Assembly: GCA_946623875.1 (NCBI GenBank)
Contig: CAMORO010000005.1
Location: 1 to 64,000 of the forward strand
DNA: 64,000 nucleotides
Direction of reading: 5' to 3'
Source of the DNA: an uncultured Lachnospiraceae bacterium
GTDB taxonomy: Bacteria > Bacillota > Clostridia > Lachnospirales > Lachnospiraceae
The position numbers were made by a program, and so were the translations under genes. Each line of letters opens with the position of its first letter. Position 1 is the stretch's first letter. Below the pieces are notes generated by a model. That model did no database searches. It was not told the DNA's origin and worked only from the letters and a program-made list of their open reading frames with translations. Below are positions 41,136 through 51,591 of the stretch, in pieces.

Positions 41136-41213
41136 ACAGAAAACAGTGATAATACGGAGTGTTTTGAGTGTACTGCATGTTCCGAATAATTACATAAACT
41201 ATACAACAGGGGA

Positions 41214-41807
41214 GTGTTGAACATGGATTTGTGGCAGGGTTTTAAAGATAAGGTATCTTGCATAAGCAATGCATTTGTAACGAAGACCGGAACCTGGGCG
41301 AAGATCGCCAATATAAACGGAAGTATAAGTGATTCGCTAAAGGAGGTCGAGAAGAAGTATGCCATGCTCGGAAGAGCATTTGCCGAGTGTGAATATGATG
41401 ACACCACCATCGATGAGATAGAGGATGAGCTTGCATCACTTGCGGATGATGATGCAAGAAAAGAGGTTATCGATGCCGTTCTTGCCGTAAGACAGGCAGA
41501 GGATGCGCTGGACGATCTTTATGCGGAAAAGGAAAGGCTGCATGGTATAAGACCGTGCAGGTGCTGCGGAAGCGCAGTGGACGGATATATGGATTACTGT
41601 CCTTTCTGCGGTACAGCAGTTGTTGATAAGACCGATGAAATAATAAAGAGTGAGATCGAAGTGGTAGTGGATGAGGATTCGGAGGCAGCAGAAGAAGTGG
41701 CGAAGGATGTTGCCGGCGAGCTTGCCGATGATGTCAGGCGCTATATGAGTGATCCCGCTGATGAGGAGAATGAGCGGGAAGAGTCCGATACGGGTTCAAT
41801 ACATTAA
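41214..41807 (+). CDS. coiled-coil protein with zinc ribbon
   Basis: CRCCGSAVDGYMDYCPFCGTAV. Confidence 0.65.
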   Translation: MLNMDLWQGFKDKVSCISNAFVTKTGTWAKIANINGSISDSLKEVEKKYAMLGRAFAECEYDDTTIDEIEDELASLADDDARKEVIDAVLAVRQAEDALDDLYAEKERLHGIRPCRCCGSAVDGYMDYCPFCGTAVVDKTDEIIKSEIEVVVDEDSEAAEEVAKDVAGELADDVRRYMSDPADEENEREESDTGSIH

Positions 41808-41824
41808 TACAGGAGGAAAAGGCT

Positions 41825-43678
41825 ATGATATGCGGTAACTGCGGAACGGAACTTAAAGAGGATGCATTATTCTGCCATAAGTGCGGTGCGAAGATATCCG
41901 CTGCATCGGGGGATGCGGATACGGATGATGCTGTCAGGGAAGAGGTTCCTTCGGATGAAGAAAAGAAGGAGCAGGCTGATCCGTCTTATGACAATGTAAG
42001 AAGTGATGCGGTATCAGAGACCTCATATGATGAGTATTTTACAATAGATGAGGAGGAAGATAAGAAAAAGAGGAAGACATATATAACAGGTGCGATAGTT
42101 GCGGTCGTATTTGTCTGTTTTATATGCTTCTGCGCAAGCAATACGTTTAAAAGGACTTTTTACAGTCCGGCCAATTACTACCGTTATGTTGAGAAGAAGA
42201 ATGCGTCAAAGAAGACAGATCTTATAACCGGCTGGTATGGTCTTGCAAGCAGCCTGGTTCCGGGTGGCGGAAGCGTAGGCTCGGAGGGCAGCCTGCGGAT
42301 ACATTTCAGTGAAGACATTCTTAATGATATGGCGGATACGGCGGATATTTACGGTATATCCGATTATTCGTGGCTTGAGGATATCAGTTTTAACAGTAAG
42401 AATACGATGTATGATGAACTGTACGGATCGAATCTTTCGGTTGCACTCGGTGATAATACAATACTGACCGTCAATTCGATAAATGATGAAGCCAACAATA
42501 AGGCTTACATAAGGATCCCGGAACTCAGTGATGAATACATCGGTTACAATACTTCCGCAATGGATGAGATCAATGATACCATAGAGGATCATACGGGCTA
42601 TGATGCTCCGTCGGCGGATTCGGTGAGCTCATATATGGCCATTGCGAGAAATCTGCCTGAGGCAGCCAGGATTAAGAAGCTGATCGGGAAGTATTCGGAT
42701 ATTGTGTTTGATGATATCGTAAATGTTGAAAGATCGAAGAAGCAGAAGCTTGAGATAGGCGGCGTAACGGAGAAATGCTATATACTTTCCGTTGATCTTG
42801 GTTATAAGGATCTTAAGGCTATTGCAGAGGATATAAGGTCAAGTGCCGCTGATGACAAAGAACTTAAGGACATGATAGTAAAGACGGCCAAGGAAGGCGG
42901 AGGGAACGGAGAAAAGGCATGGAGCGATTTCCTGTCTCTCCTTGATGATCTTGAGGATTCAATAGGTGATCTGTCCGGAACAAGGATGAAGGTTTATGTG
43001 GACAGAAAGGGAAGAGTCATTGCAAGAGAGATCGAAACGGGCGATGACATGTTCTCTGTAAAATACGGACGCACTGTTGATGGGCGTACTTTCGGTGCTC
43101 AGTGTGTGATAAGCGAATACGGAAGCGATATTATTTCGATCAAGGGAAGCGGCAGGAAAGCCGGACAGAATTACGCAGGAGATTTTACCTTCGGTGCCGA
43201 TGATATGAGACCGATAGCTTTTACGCTTGATTCATTTGATTACGGTGCCTTTACCGGGCAGAAGCTCAAGGGGCAGATCACGGTGGATGTTAAGGAGATC
43301 TCAAAGGCTCTTGAGCTTGACGGATCCGATTTCGATTATGTCAACGGATATAAAGCGGTTATGTCTGTGGATTCGCCCGGTGCAGGAACATACAGCACAA
43401 AGATCAGCTTAAATGACGGCGTGACCGAGCCGATGGTGATAGATCATTCTTATAAGAAGACAGGCGGATCAAGGGTAAATGTTCCGCAGGATGCAAGGAT
43501 GATCTACAATGCCGGGGATCTTGGCGGATACATTAAGGAGGCCGACTGGCAGACGGTCAAGAATAACTTAAGGAGTGCGGATGTACCGGACAATGTGATC
43601 AAGTCGGTGGATTCCATACAGATGGCAGCGGATTATCTTCAGTATCTGTTCACGGAGCGGGATACAATGATCTTTTAG
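41825..43678 (+). CDS. zinc-ribbon membrane protein with large extracytoplasmic domain
   Basis: MICGNCGTELKEDALFCHKCGAKI, then TM YITGAIVAVVFVCFICFCA. Confidence 0.75.
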   Translation: MICGNCGTELKEDALFCHKCGAKISAASGDADTDDAVREEVPSDEEKKEQADPSYDNVRSDAVSETSYDEYFTIDEEEDKKKRKTYITGAIVAVVFVCFICFCASNTFKRTFYSPANYYRYVEKKNASKKTDLITGWYGLASSLVPGGGSVGSEGSLRIHFSEDILNDMADTADIYGISDYSWLEDISFNSKNTMYDELYGSNLSVALGDNTILTVNSINDEANNKAYIRIPELSDEYIGYNTSAMDEINDTIEDHTGYDAPSADSVSSYMAIARNLPEAARIKKLIGKYSDIVFDDIVNVERSKKQKLEIGGVTEKCYILSVDLGYKDLKAIAEDIRSSAADDKELKDMIVKTAKEGGGNGEKAWSDFLSLLDDLEDSIGDLSGTRMKVYVDRKGRVIAREIETGDDMFSVKYGRTVDGRTFGAQCVISEYGSDIISIKGSGRKAGQNYAGDFTFGADDMRPIAFTLDSFDYGAFTGQKLKGQITVDVKEISKALELDGSDFDYVNGYKAVMSVDSPGAGTYSTKISLNDGVTEPMVIDHSYKKTGGSRVNVPQDARMIYNAGDLGGYIKEADWQTVKNNLRSADVPDNVIKSVDSIQMAADYLQYLFTERDTMIF

Positions 43679-43711
43679 TGATTGGAACGGATGTAAGTTA
43701 CAGGTGAATAT

Positions 43712-44380
43712 ATGTTGATCGAACTTGAACATATTTCAAAAGATTACGGGAAAAGAAATGTGCTTAAGGACGTGTCTATCAGTACGGAGAGTGGAACCTG
43801 CGTTGGTATACTGGGAGCGAACGGATGCGGGAAGTCCACTCTCCTTGCCGTACTGGCGGGTATAAGAAAGGCAACGTCCGGGCGTTTTATATATGACGGA
43901 AGGGATATACTTAATGACAGGATGGCGATCGCTTCCGCTGTAGGGTATGTTCCTCAGGGAACCCCACTCATGGAAGAGTTGAGTGCAAGGGACAATCTTC
44001 TTGTATTTTACAGGCGAAATGAGCTTGAAAGGGAGCTGAACAGGGGAACGCTTAAGCTTCTTGGAGTGGATGAGTATATAGATGTGCCGGTCAGGAACAT
44101 GTCGGGTGGAATGAAGAAGAGGCTGACCATAGGCTGTGCGGTGTCCAATCATCCAAGGATACTCCTCCTTGATGAGCCGTCGGCGGCACTGGACCTTATA
44201 TGCAAGCAGAAGATCAACGGATATCTTCGCGCATATATGAGAAACGGGGGTACCGTATTTCTTGCCACCCATGATAAGGAAGAACTTGAACTGTGCGATA
44301 AATGGTATATTTTAAAGGATGGTACCGCAGTCGGATATGATTACGATGGGAATATTGAAAGGCTGATATCGGAGTTTTAA
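43712..44380 (+). CDS. ABC transporter ATP-binding protein
   Basis: GILGANGCGKSTLLAVLAG, MSGGMKKRLTIGCAVSNHPRILLLDEPSAALD. Confidence 0.95.
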   Translation: MLIELEHISKDYGKRNVLKDVSISTESGTCVGILGANGCGKSTLLAVLAGIRKATSGRFIYDGRDILNDRMAIASAVGYVPQGTPLMEELSARDNLLVFYRRNELERELNRGTLKLLGVDEYIDVPVRNMSGGMKKRLTIGCAVSNHPRILLLDEPSAALDLICKQKINGYLRAYMRNGGTVFLATHDKEELELCDKWYILKDGTAVGYDYDGNIERLISEF

Positions 44381-44402
44381 AGAAACAGGACGGAGAAAGT
44401 GA

Positions 44403-45647
44403 GTGAGGAAGTTTTTCGTTTATCTTATTTTACAATATAAGAGAGCCCTTAAGGCACTGCCCGTGGTCATCTTAACAGCCCTTGTGATCTCGGGCTGTGT
44501 TTTGTTGCTGTTTGTTATGATCGGGAAGGCCGGCAGGAAGAGAAGTGAAACGGAACCGCTTAAGATCGGAGTTGTAGGTGATATAAATGATAAATACTTT
44601 TCCGTCGGGCTGTCCGCAATGCAGCATCTTGATTCGTCAAGATTTGCGGTCGAACTGATCGAACTTAAGGAAACCGAAGCGATACGTATGATCGATGAGG
44701 GGAAGATATCAGGCTATGCCGTGATACCGGAAGGTTTTGTGCGATCGGTCATGACAGGTGAAAACAAACAGATCACTCTGGTTACCACCAATGCTTCCGA
44801 AGATATAATGACACATCTTGTCAGGGAATTCATGGACTATATTTCTATGTATCTTTTAGAGACACAGGACTCGATATCCGGTCTTTCACAGTATATGTAT
44901 GATAATGGTCATGAAGAGGATATAGGAAGTGCCATAGATGACATAAATATTTTTTATGTCAATCTAGTGATGAGGCGTGACACTCTTTTTGAACCTATAC
45001 ATTATGTGGGAAGTAATAATACGTTGTCCGCTAATGCCGGTTACATCTGCGGACTTATGATCTTTCTTGTGATGATGTTCGGGATCGCCTATTCTCCTGT
45101 ATATACAAGGAGGGAAGTATCGCTTAATGCGATCCTGAGGATCAGAGGGCTGCCGGTGGCAGTCCAGGTACTTGCCGAGTACCTGTCATATCTTGGTATG
45201 ATGTATATATGCCTGCTGCCGCTTATAACACTGTCGGTATACCTGATTGACAGGTCGGGAGTTCTTATCCCTGAGTGGAAGATGGGTTTCCTTGCCGATT
45301 ACGGATACTTTATCACCGGCTTTATTCCGGTGATCGCCATGTTTGCCACAGTACAGTATCTTCTGTTCCTTTTAACTGACAATTATATATCGGGGATCTG
45401 TCTTCAGTTTGCATTTGCGGTCATTGCGGCATATCTGGGCGGCTGTCTGTATCCGCTGTCGTTTTTCCCGGATCCTGTCAGAAAAAGTGCCCTGTTCCAG
45501 CCTGCAGGTCTGTCATACAGCTATCTTGCCGATATTCTGCTGTTAAAGGACAGCAGGGTACACCTTATGATGATACTTCTTTATCTTGTCATCTTTTTTG
45601 TGGCAGCCGTTACAGTGATGAAAAGGAGGCTGTCGCATGAGAACTGA
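44403..45647 (+). CDS. ABC-2-type permease
   Basis: N-terminal TM, large ectodomain, 5-6 C-terminal TMs; adjacent to ATPase. Confidence 0.75.
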   Translation: MRKFFVYLILQYKRALKALPVVILTALVISGCVLLLFVMIGKAGRKRSETEPLKIGVVGDINDKYFSVGLSAMQHLDSSRFAVELIELKETEAIRMIDEGKISGYAVIPEGFVRSVMTGENKQITLVTTNASEDIMTHLVREFMDYISMYLLETQDSISGLSQYMYDNGHEEDIGSAIDDINIFYVNLVMRRDTLFEPIHYVGSNNTLSANAGYICGLMIFLVMMFGIAYSPVYTRREVSLNAILRIRGLPVAVQVLAEYLSYLGMMYICLLPLITLSVYLIDRSGVLIPEWKMGFLADYGYFITGFIPVIAMFATVQYLLFLLTDNYISGICLQFAFAVIAAYLGGCLYPLSFFPDPVRKSALFQPAGLSYSYLADILLLKDSRVHLMMILLYLVIFFVAAVTVMKRRLSHEN

Positions 45648-46782
45648 TTATCTTAAGCTGTTTTTTCTTCTTAATAAAAGACTGTTCAGGAAGACCGGTT
45701 TCATTGTCATACTGTGTATGATACCGGTAATTGTTTTCGGTATGAAGCTTGTTTCGCAAAGAGAGAGCGGAATAGTAAGGATAGCGGTTGTCGATGAGGG
45801 CTCGCCGGAGGGCGGCAGGGTGGCAGACATGCTGCTTAAGGAAAAGTCAGTATTCCTCTACAGCCTGTATACGGATGAGGAGAAAGCGGTCGACGATCTT
45901 AACGGTAACAGGGTGGATGCCGTATGGGTGTTTCCGAAGGATTATGATGAGAGGATATCTGCCTATACAAAAGGGCTGATGGGTGCAGATGAAACGGAAG
46001 AGGTTCCGGCTGTACTTGTAACCGAACGTGAGGATACGATACTGTTACAGCTTGCCAGGCTTGAACTGTTCGGTTCAATGTATTCGGGACTCTCGTTTTC
46101 GCTGTACAACAACTTCATTTCTCTTGAAATATCCGGTGCGGATACAGAGGAAGCCGCATCATATTACCGTAACGGTAAGAGTACGGGAGACCTTTTTAAA
46201 TACAGGGATTACAGCGGAAGGAGCTCTGAAGCGGCCGACGGAAATGAGGATGGCTATCTGATGGCTCCGGTAAAGGGACTGCTGCTCCTGCTTGTTCTTT
46301 TGTGCGGACTTTCTGCGGCCATGTATTACAGAGATGATATTGATAAGGAGATTTTTACGTGGATGCCGGTGGGCAATAAATGGATATTTGAACATATGTA
46401 TCTTCTGACAGCTCTTCTTGCGGGAGGAGCTGCAGTACTTCTTACCTTCTATGCAACGGGGCTGGCGTCCGGCGCGGATGAAGCGCTCCGCATGCTCATA
46501 TTTGTGATCTCCTGCTCATGTTTTTGTTCGGTGATCAGAAAGCTGACACCGGGGCTTAAGAGTCTGGCAACCGCGATACCTGTCCTTATGCTTGTTATGC
46601 TCGCTGCATGTCCGGTATTTGTATACTTAAGACAGCTTAAGGTTCTGCAGCTTGCAATGCCTCCTTTTTATTACCTGATGGCAGATAATAATCCGAGATA
46701 TCTGACCTATTTTGCGGTTTATACAGTGGTGACCATAGCAGTTGATGTTTTGCTCGGCAGAGGTAGCAGATGTAGTGGTTGA
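45637..46782 (+). CDS. ABC-2-type permease, second subunit
   Basis: same architecture as previous; overlaps by 11 nt. Confidence 0.75.
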   Translation: MRTDYLKLFFLLNKRLFRKTGFIVILCMIPVIVFGMKLVSQRESGIVRIAVVDEGSPEGGRVADMLLKEKSVFLYSLYTDEEKAVDDLNGNRVDAVWVFPKDYDERISAYTKGLMGADETEEVPAVLVTEREDTILLQLARLELFGSMYSGLSFSLYNNFISLEISGADTEEAASYYRNGKSTGDLFKYRDYSGRSSEAADGNEDGYLMAPVKGLLLLLVLLCGLSAAMYYRDDIDKEIFTWMPVGNKWIFEHMYLLTALLAGGAAVLLTFYATGLASGADEALRMLIFVISCSCFCSVIRKLTPGLKSLATAIPVLMLVMLAACPVFVYLRQLKVLQLAMPPFYYLMADNNPRYLTYFAVYTVVTIAVDVLLGRGSRCSG

Positions 46783-46873
46783 AAAAAATCATTTCTTCAA
46801 TTATATTTATGATAGAGGGTTTTTTACAAGGTTTTTCACGTTTTATCATCGGGAGGAAGGCACTTTACGGGGG

Positions 46874-46890
46874 TTGACTTTATAAGTCAA
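46874..46890. promoter_or_regulatory. palindrome TTGACTT-TAT-AAGTCAA upstream of GH2 gene, putative operator
   Basis: perfect 7-bp arms, 3-nt centre. Confidence 0.45.
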
Positions 46891-46935
46891 TGAGTGTCTG
46901 GGGGAGTATTGTAACAGTAAGGGGAAATTGAAGGG

Positions 46936-49431
46936 ATGATCTATCAGACTTTAAACGGTACGTGGTTAATCAATGAGAAGGGTTCGGAGGCTTACATCGA
47001 AGGAAAGATTCCGGGCTCTGTTTTGTCTGCCCTGCTTATACAGCACAGGCTTCAGGATCCGTTCTACGGACTTAATGAGTATTCGACAAAGGAACTGTTC
47101 CGGAGTGATTTCTATTTCACCCGGGAGTTCGATGTGATGCCGGAACTTATGTCCCAGGAGCGGATTTATTTATGCTGCAAGGGAATTGATACACTTGCCA
47201 AGATATATATTAACGATATGCCTATCGGTCGTGCGGATAATATGCACCGTACCTATTATTTTAATATAACCGGATATTTACGTCCTGTAGGAAACAGGAT
47301 CACGATAGAGATCGATTCCCCGCTTGAATATATGGAGAACATCCACCCCGGACTTAATAAGGCCGTGCATTATACACCGGAAGGCTGTATGAGTGGTAAT
47401 CAGTATCTTAGGAAGGCTCACTCGATGTTCGGCTGGAGCCATGCGGCACAGATCCCCGACTGCGGTATATGGAGAAGCGTGGATCTTGTTGGCTACAGCT
47501 ATATTAAGCTGGATGATGCGGAAATAATACAGCATCATGAGAAGAAAAGCGTTAATCTTGAGATAAATGTATCTGCCGAGGTGTTCAGAAACGATCCTTT
47601 TATTATACAGGCGGAGCTTATTTCACCGGAGGGAAGGATATCGGCGATAACGGAAACAATGGTTAACGGCCGCTGTTCCATGAACATGGAGATCGAGAGC
47701 CCCAAGATATGGTGGCCGAACGGCTTTGGAGAACATCCGCTGTACACCGTAAGCATTTATGCACTGGATATGAACGGTAATCAGTGGGACAGCAAGACCT
47801 ACCGTATCGGATTAAGGACGCTTACGATCAGCCGTGATCCGGATCAGTGGGGCAGTGAGTTCTGTTTCAAGGTGAACGGAGTTAAGATATTTGCAATGGG
47901 TGCAAATTATGTACCCGAGGATTCGATATATTCATTTGTTACCAAGGAGAAGATAGATTACCTGCTCAAGGCCTGTGTCAGGAGTCATTTCAATACGATA
48001 AGGGTATGGGGAGGAGGATATTATCCTTCGGATACCTTCTACGATCTGTGCGATGAATACGGTCTTATCGTGTGGCAGGATCTTATGTTTGCGGACAATA
48101 TATATGAGCTGAATGATGATTTCCGCAGGAACGTAGAGGCGGAGATCACGGACAATCTCAAGCGCTTAAGGAGTCATGCCTGTCTGGGACTGATCTGCGG
48201 AAACAGCGGGATCGAACAGGACTGGGCGGAGAATAAGGAGGTTATGGATCATTCCGGACCGCTCAGGGATGATTACAGAAGGCTGTTTGATGATATTGTT
48301 CCGACTCTTATGGAAAAATATGCCCCGTCCACCTTTTACTGGCCGTCAAGCCCTTCGTCGGGCGGAGGCTTTAACAGGCCTAACTCGGAAGAAGCCGGTG
48401 ACAACCATTTCTGGGGAGTGTGGAAGGATGGTCTTCCGACCGTGGAATATTACAATCATAACATGCGCTTCTGTTCCGAATTCGGTTCACTGTCATGGCC
48501 TTCCGTCAAAACGGTAAAGTCATTCACCAGGGAAACTGACAGAAATATCTTCTCGGAAGTAATGGAGTGTCATGTTAAGGAAGCCGGAGCGGGCGGCAGG
48601 ATGATGCAGTATCTTGCACAGAACTTCCTGTTTCCCAAGGATTTCGAGAGCCTGCTGTATTTAACGCAGATCATGCAGGGTCTTACGGTCAAGAAGGCAG
48701 TTGAGCATATGAGAAGGAACAGGGGTCAGTGCATGGGCGCGCTGTACTGGCAGCTAAATGACAGTTGGCCTGTTGCTTCATGGTCAAGTATTGATTATTA
48801 CGGAAGGTTCAAGGCTCTCCAGTATATGGCAAAGGGATTTTTTGCATCCGTGGCAGGTTCGATATACCGTGAGGGTAACGTCGTTTCCGTGTATATACAG
48901 AATGAGACGAGGGATATAGAGGTCAGAAGGGTCAAGGTAAGCCTTCAGACATTTGAGTTCAGGCTCCTTCATGAGGTTGAATATGAGGTCGAGATCAAGC
49001 CGTTTGAAGCGGTCAAGGTTTGTGAGATAAATTACACACCCTTTATCGAAGGCCTTGAGAGCCGTGTTTTCATGGAGGCCAACTTCATTGACGAGGACGG
49101 TAATGTCGTATCGACGGAGACTGAGGTTTTCGTACCCTATAAGAGGCTTGCGCTTGATCTGTCTTCGATCTCGTATTCCGTTATCGAGCTCGTTGATGAA
49201 TATGTAATAAGGATGATGTCCGGTGGCTTTGCAGCCTTTGTTGAGCTGGATCTTAAGCAGGCGGATGCGATATTCTCGGATAATTTCTTCCATCTTACAT
49301 CCAAGAGGGAGAAGGCGGTAAGGCTTAAGAAGGCGGACATAAGATATCTTCAGTACGGTTCGCCGGAAATACAGAACGGATACGAACTCGAGCAGCAGCT
49401 TGTTATACGCTCGCTTAAGGATACATTCTAG
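46936..49431 (+). CDS. glycoside hydrolase family 2, beta-mannosidase-like
   Basis: LNGTWLINEKG...IPGSVLSALL; FNTIRVWGGGYYPSDTFYDLCDEYGLIVWQDLMFA; MRFCSEFGSLSWPS. Confidence 0.9.
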   Translation: MIYQTLNGTWLINEKGSEAYIEGKIPGSVLSALLIQHRLQDPFYGLNEYSTKELFRSDFYFTREFDVMPELMSQERIYLCCKGIDTLAKIYINDMPIGRADNMHRTYYFNITGYLRPVGNRITIEIDSPLEYMENIHPGLNKAVHYTPEGCMSGNQYLRKAHSMFGWSHAAQIPDCGIWRSVDLVGYSYIKLDDAEIIQHHEKKSVNLEINVSAEVFRNDPFIIQAELISPEGRISAITETMVNGRCSMNMEIESPKIWWPNGFGEHPLYTVSIYALDMNGNQWDSKTYRIGLRTLTISRDPDQWGSEFCFKVNGVKIFAMGANYVPEDSIYSFVTKEKIDYLLKACVRSHFNTIRVWGGGYYPSDTFYDLCDEYGLIVWQDLMFADNIYELNDDFRRNVEAEITDNLKRLRSHACLGLICGNSGIEQDWAENKEVMDHSGPLRDDYRRLFDDIVPTLMEKYAPSTFYWPSSPSSGGGFNRPNSEEAGDNHFWGVWKDGLPTVEYYNHNMRFCSEFGSLSWPSVKTVKSFTRETDRNIFSEVMECHVKEAGAGGRMMQYLAQNFLFPKDFESLLYLTQIMQGLTVKKAVEHMRRNRGQCMGALYWQLNDSWPVASWSSIDYYGRFKALQYMAKGFFASVAGSIYREGNVVSVYIQNETRDIEVRRVKVSLQTFEFRLLHEVEYEVEIKPFEAVKVCEINYTPFIEGLESRVFMEANFIDEDGNVVSTETEVFVPYKRLALDLSSISYSVIELVDEYVIRMMSGGFAAFVELDLKQADAIFSDNFFHLTSKREKAVRLKKADIRYLQYGSPEIQNGYELEQQLVIRSLKDTF

Positions 49432-49454
49432 TGAAGGATCATAAGGGAACCGGT

Positions 49455-50774
49455 ATGGATCTATTCTCATACATGAGTGAACAGAATAAGGAAAAGGAAT
49501 CGCCTCTTGCCGCGCGTCTTCGGCCGACAACTCTTGATGAGGTTGTGGGGCAGAAGCACATCATCGGTAGGGATAAACTACTTTATCGTGCGATCAAGGC
49601 CGATAAGCTGAGCTCCATTATATTTTACGGACCGCCCGGTACCGGTAAGACAACACTGGCCAAGGTTATCGCGAATACCACAAGTGCCGAGTTTGTACAA
49701 CTCAATGCCACGGTCGCCGGTAAGAAGGATATGGAGGAGGTTACGGCAAAGGCTAAGGATACTCTTGGGATGTACAACAAAAAGACCATCCTGTTCATAG
49801 ATGAGATACACCGTTTCAACAAGGGGCAGCAGGACTATCTTCTTCCTTTCGTGGAGGACGGTACCGTGATCCTCATCGGCGCCACGACCGAGAATCCGTA
49901 TTTTGAGGTCAACGGCGCTCTTATCTCACGTTCGATAATCTTTGAACTGAATCCGCTTGATAAGGAGGATATCAAAGAACTTATAAGAAGGGCGGTTTAT
50001 GATGAAGCCAAGGGTATGGGAGCATACGGAGCGGTCATTGATGATGATGCGGCAGAGCATCTTGCGGACATGGCGGAGGGTGATGCACGTACCGCTCTTA
50101 ACGCTGTTGAACTCGGTATCCTGACCACTGAAAGAAGTGATGACGGCAAGATACATATAACGCTTGATGTTGCACAGGAGTGTATACAGAGGAGGGTTGT
50201 CAAATATGATAAGAGCGGGGACAATCATTACGATACGATTTCGGCTTTTATCAAATCAATGAGAGGCTCCGATCCCGATGCTGCGGTATTCTATCTGGCA
50301 AGGATGCTGAATGCGGGGGAAAGTGTGACTTTCATTGCAAGAAGAATGATGATATGTGCTGCCGAGGATGTGGGAAATGCAGATCCTCAGGCACTTGTTG
50401 TTGCAACAAACGCTGCGTTGGCGGTTGAACGCGTGGGCATGCCCGAAGCGCAGATAATCCTTTCGCAGGCCGTAGCATATATTGCCACCGCGCCGAAGAG
50501 CAATTCGAGTGTTGTTGCGATAGAAGAGGCAATGCGGGCGGTTCAGGAAACGCCTAATATAACTATACCGGTGCATTTAAAGGATGCCCATTACAAGGGT
50601 GCAGCCAAGCTTGGCCACGGACAGGGATATCTGTATGCGCATGACTACCCTGACCATTACGTGGAGCAGCAGTACCTGCCGTATGAGCTTGACGGAAAGG
50701 AATTCTACAGACCGTCCGGAAACGGATATGAGGTTAAGATAAGAGATCACATGCACAGGCTCAGATCAAAGTAG
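49455..50774 (+). CDS. rarA: replication-associated recombination protein A (MgsA/RarA AAA+ ATPase); ORF opens at GTG 49431
   Basis: PLAARLRPTTLDEVVGQKHIIG, YGPPGTGKTTLAKVIA, FIDEIHRFNKGQQD. Confidence 0.93.
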   Translation: MDLFSYMSEQNKEKESPLAARLRPTTLDEVVGQKHIIGRDKLLYRAIKADKLSSIIFYGPPGTGKTTLAKVIANTTSAEFVQLNATVAGKKDMEEVTAKAKDTLGMYNKKTILFIDEIHRFNKGQQDYLLPFVEDGTVILIGATTENPYFEVNGALISRSIIFELNPLDKEDIKELIRRAVYDEAKGMGAYGAVIDDDAAEHLADMAEGDARTALNAVELGILTTERSDDGKIHITLDVAQECIQRRVVKYDKSGDNHYDTISAFIKSMRGSDPDAAVFYLARMLNAGESVTFIARRMMICAAEDVGNADPQALVVATNAALAVERVGMPEAQIILSQAVAYIATAPKSNSSVVAIEEAMRAVQETPNITIPVHLKDAHYKGAAKLGHGQGYLYAHDYPDHYVEQQYLPYELDGKEFYRPSGNGYEVKIRDHMHRLRSK

Positions 50775-51284
50775 TGTTCCCATCAGATACGCATATACAT
50801 CCTGATTCTTTTTCTGCCAGTTGTTGCATATCTCGGCAGCAGCTTCCTCGGACGGCATTGTTATCTTGATGCTGAGCTGATCTATATTCCTTTCTTTGGC
50901 GGTTAACTCCGCTACATATTCGCCGAAGGTCGTTTTGTAATAGTCGGCGGAGATGGATACCTCGTTTCGAAGCTGTACGGCGTTCTCGGTAAGATAGGTG
51001 TCGATCTCGGTCCTTATTGATTCACTTATATCGTTCTCAAGAAGTTCAAAGGTCTCGCGGCCTTTCCCGGTCATCAGCAGATGAGTGGCGTTGCGGGCGG
51101 ATTTCGTTTCGAGCAATCCGTTGTCTATAAGCTCGGACATTACGGCCTGCAGTGTGAAGTAATCCGTATAGCCCTTGTCGAGCATGTAGCCGAACAGTTG
51201 TGTCCTTGTGATAGAGTAGTCCACCTTGGAAAGTATATATAGGATGATAAGCTTGTAAAGCGTACGCATTTCCGTGTTGTCCAT
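50766..51284 (-). CDS. DUF4364-family protein
   Basis: LYKLIILYILSKVDYSITRTQLFGYMLDKGYTDYFTLQAVMSELIDNGLL; convergent 9-nt overlap with rarA. Confidence 0.75.
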   Translation of the reverse strand: MDNTEMRTLYKLIILYILSKVDYSITRTQLFGYMLDKGYTDYFTLQAVMSELIDNGLLETKSARNATHLLMTGKGRETFELLENDISESIRTEIDTYLTENAVQLRNEVSISADYYKTTFGEYVAELTAKERNIDQLSIKITMPSEEAAAEICNNWQKKNQDVYAYLMGTLL

Positions 51285-51409
51285 GATAACTCCCTGTTTC
51301 CCTGTTGATCATTCCCGTCGAACCGAAATCTTATGAGCCGGGAACGTCATACCATAATCAGTGTATCATTTTTTTTTCATAAATCAAGTTGAAACAGTTC
51401 ATTTTTTTC

Positions 51410-51438
51410 TTGACAGGTTTTTTGACGTGTAGTACAAT
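51410..51438 (+). promoter_or_regulatory. promoter TTGACA-N17-TACAAT
   Basis: -35 at 51410-51415, -10 at 51433-51438. Confidence 0.7.
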
Positions 51439-51472
51439 AACATCGTTATATAACAAGAATGCATAACTTCGA

Positions 51473-51491
51473 TACATATCGTTGATATGTA
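51473..51491. promoter_or_regulatory. 19-bp inverted repeat TACATATC-GTT-GATATGTA, putative TetR operator
   Basis: perfect 8-bp arms between promoter and TetR gene. Confidence 0.55.
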
Positions 51492-51591
51492 GTCATGTCT
51501 AAGGGGATAGCACTCCGCATTGCCGGGTGCAAAGAGGAGTATTGCATCGGAGTAGGGAACCGGTGCGGTAATTAATAAGAAGGGAAATCAC

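Noticed and set aside
51553-51572. GGGAACCGGTG resembling part of a cobalamin-riboswitch core
   Set aside because: Only a short match; the remaining conserved cobalamin-riboswitch elements (B12 box, CCCCGCAACTG-like segment) are absent.
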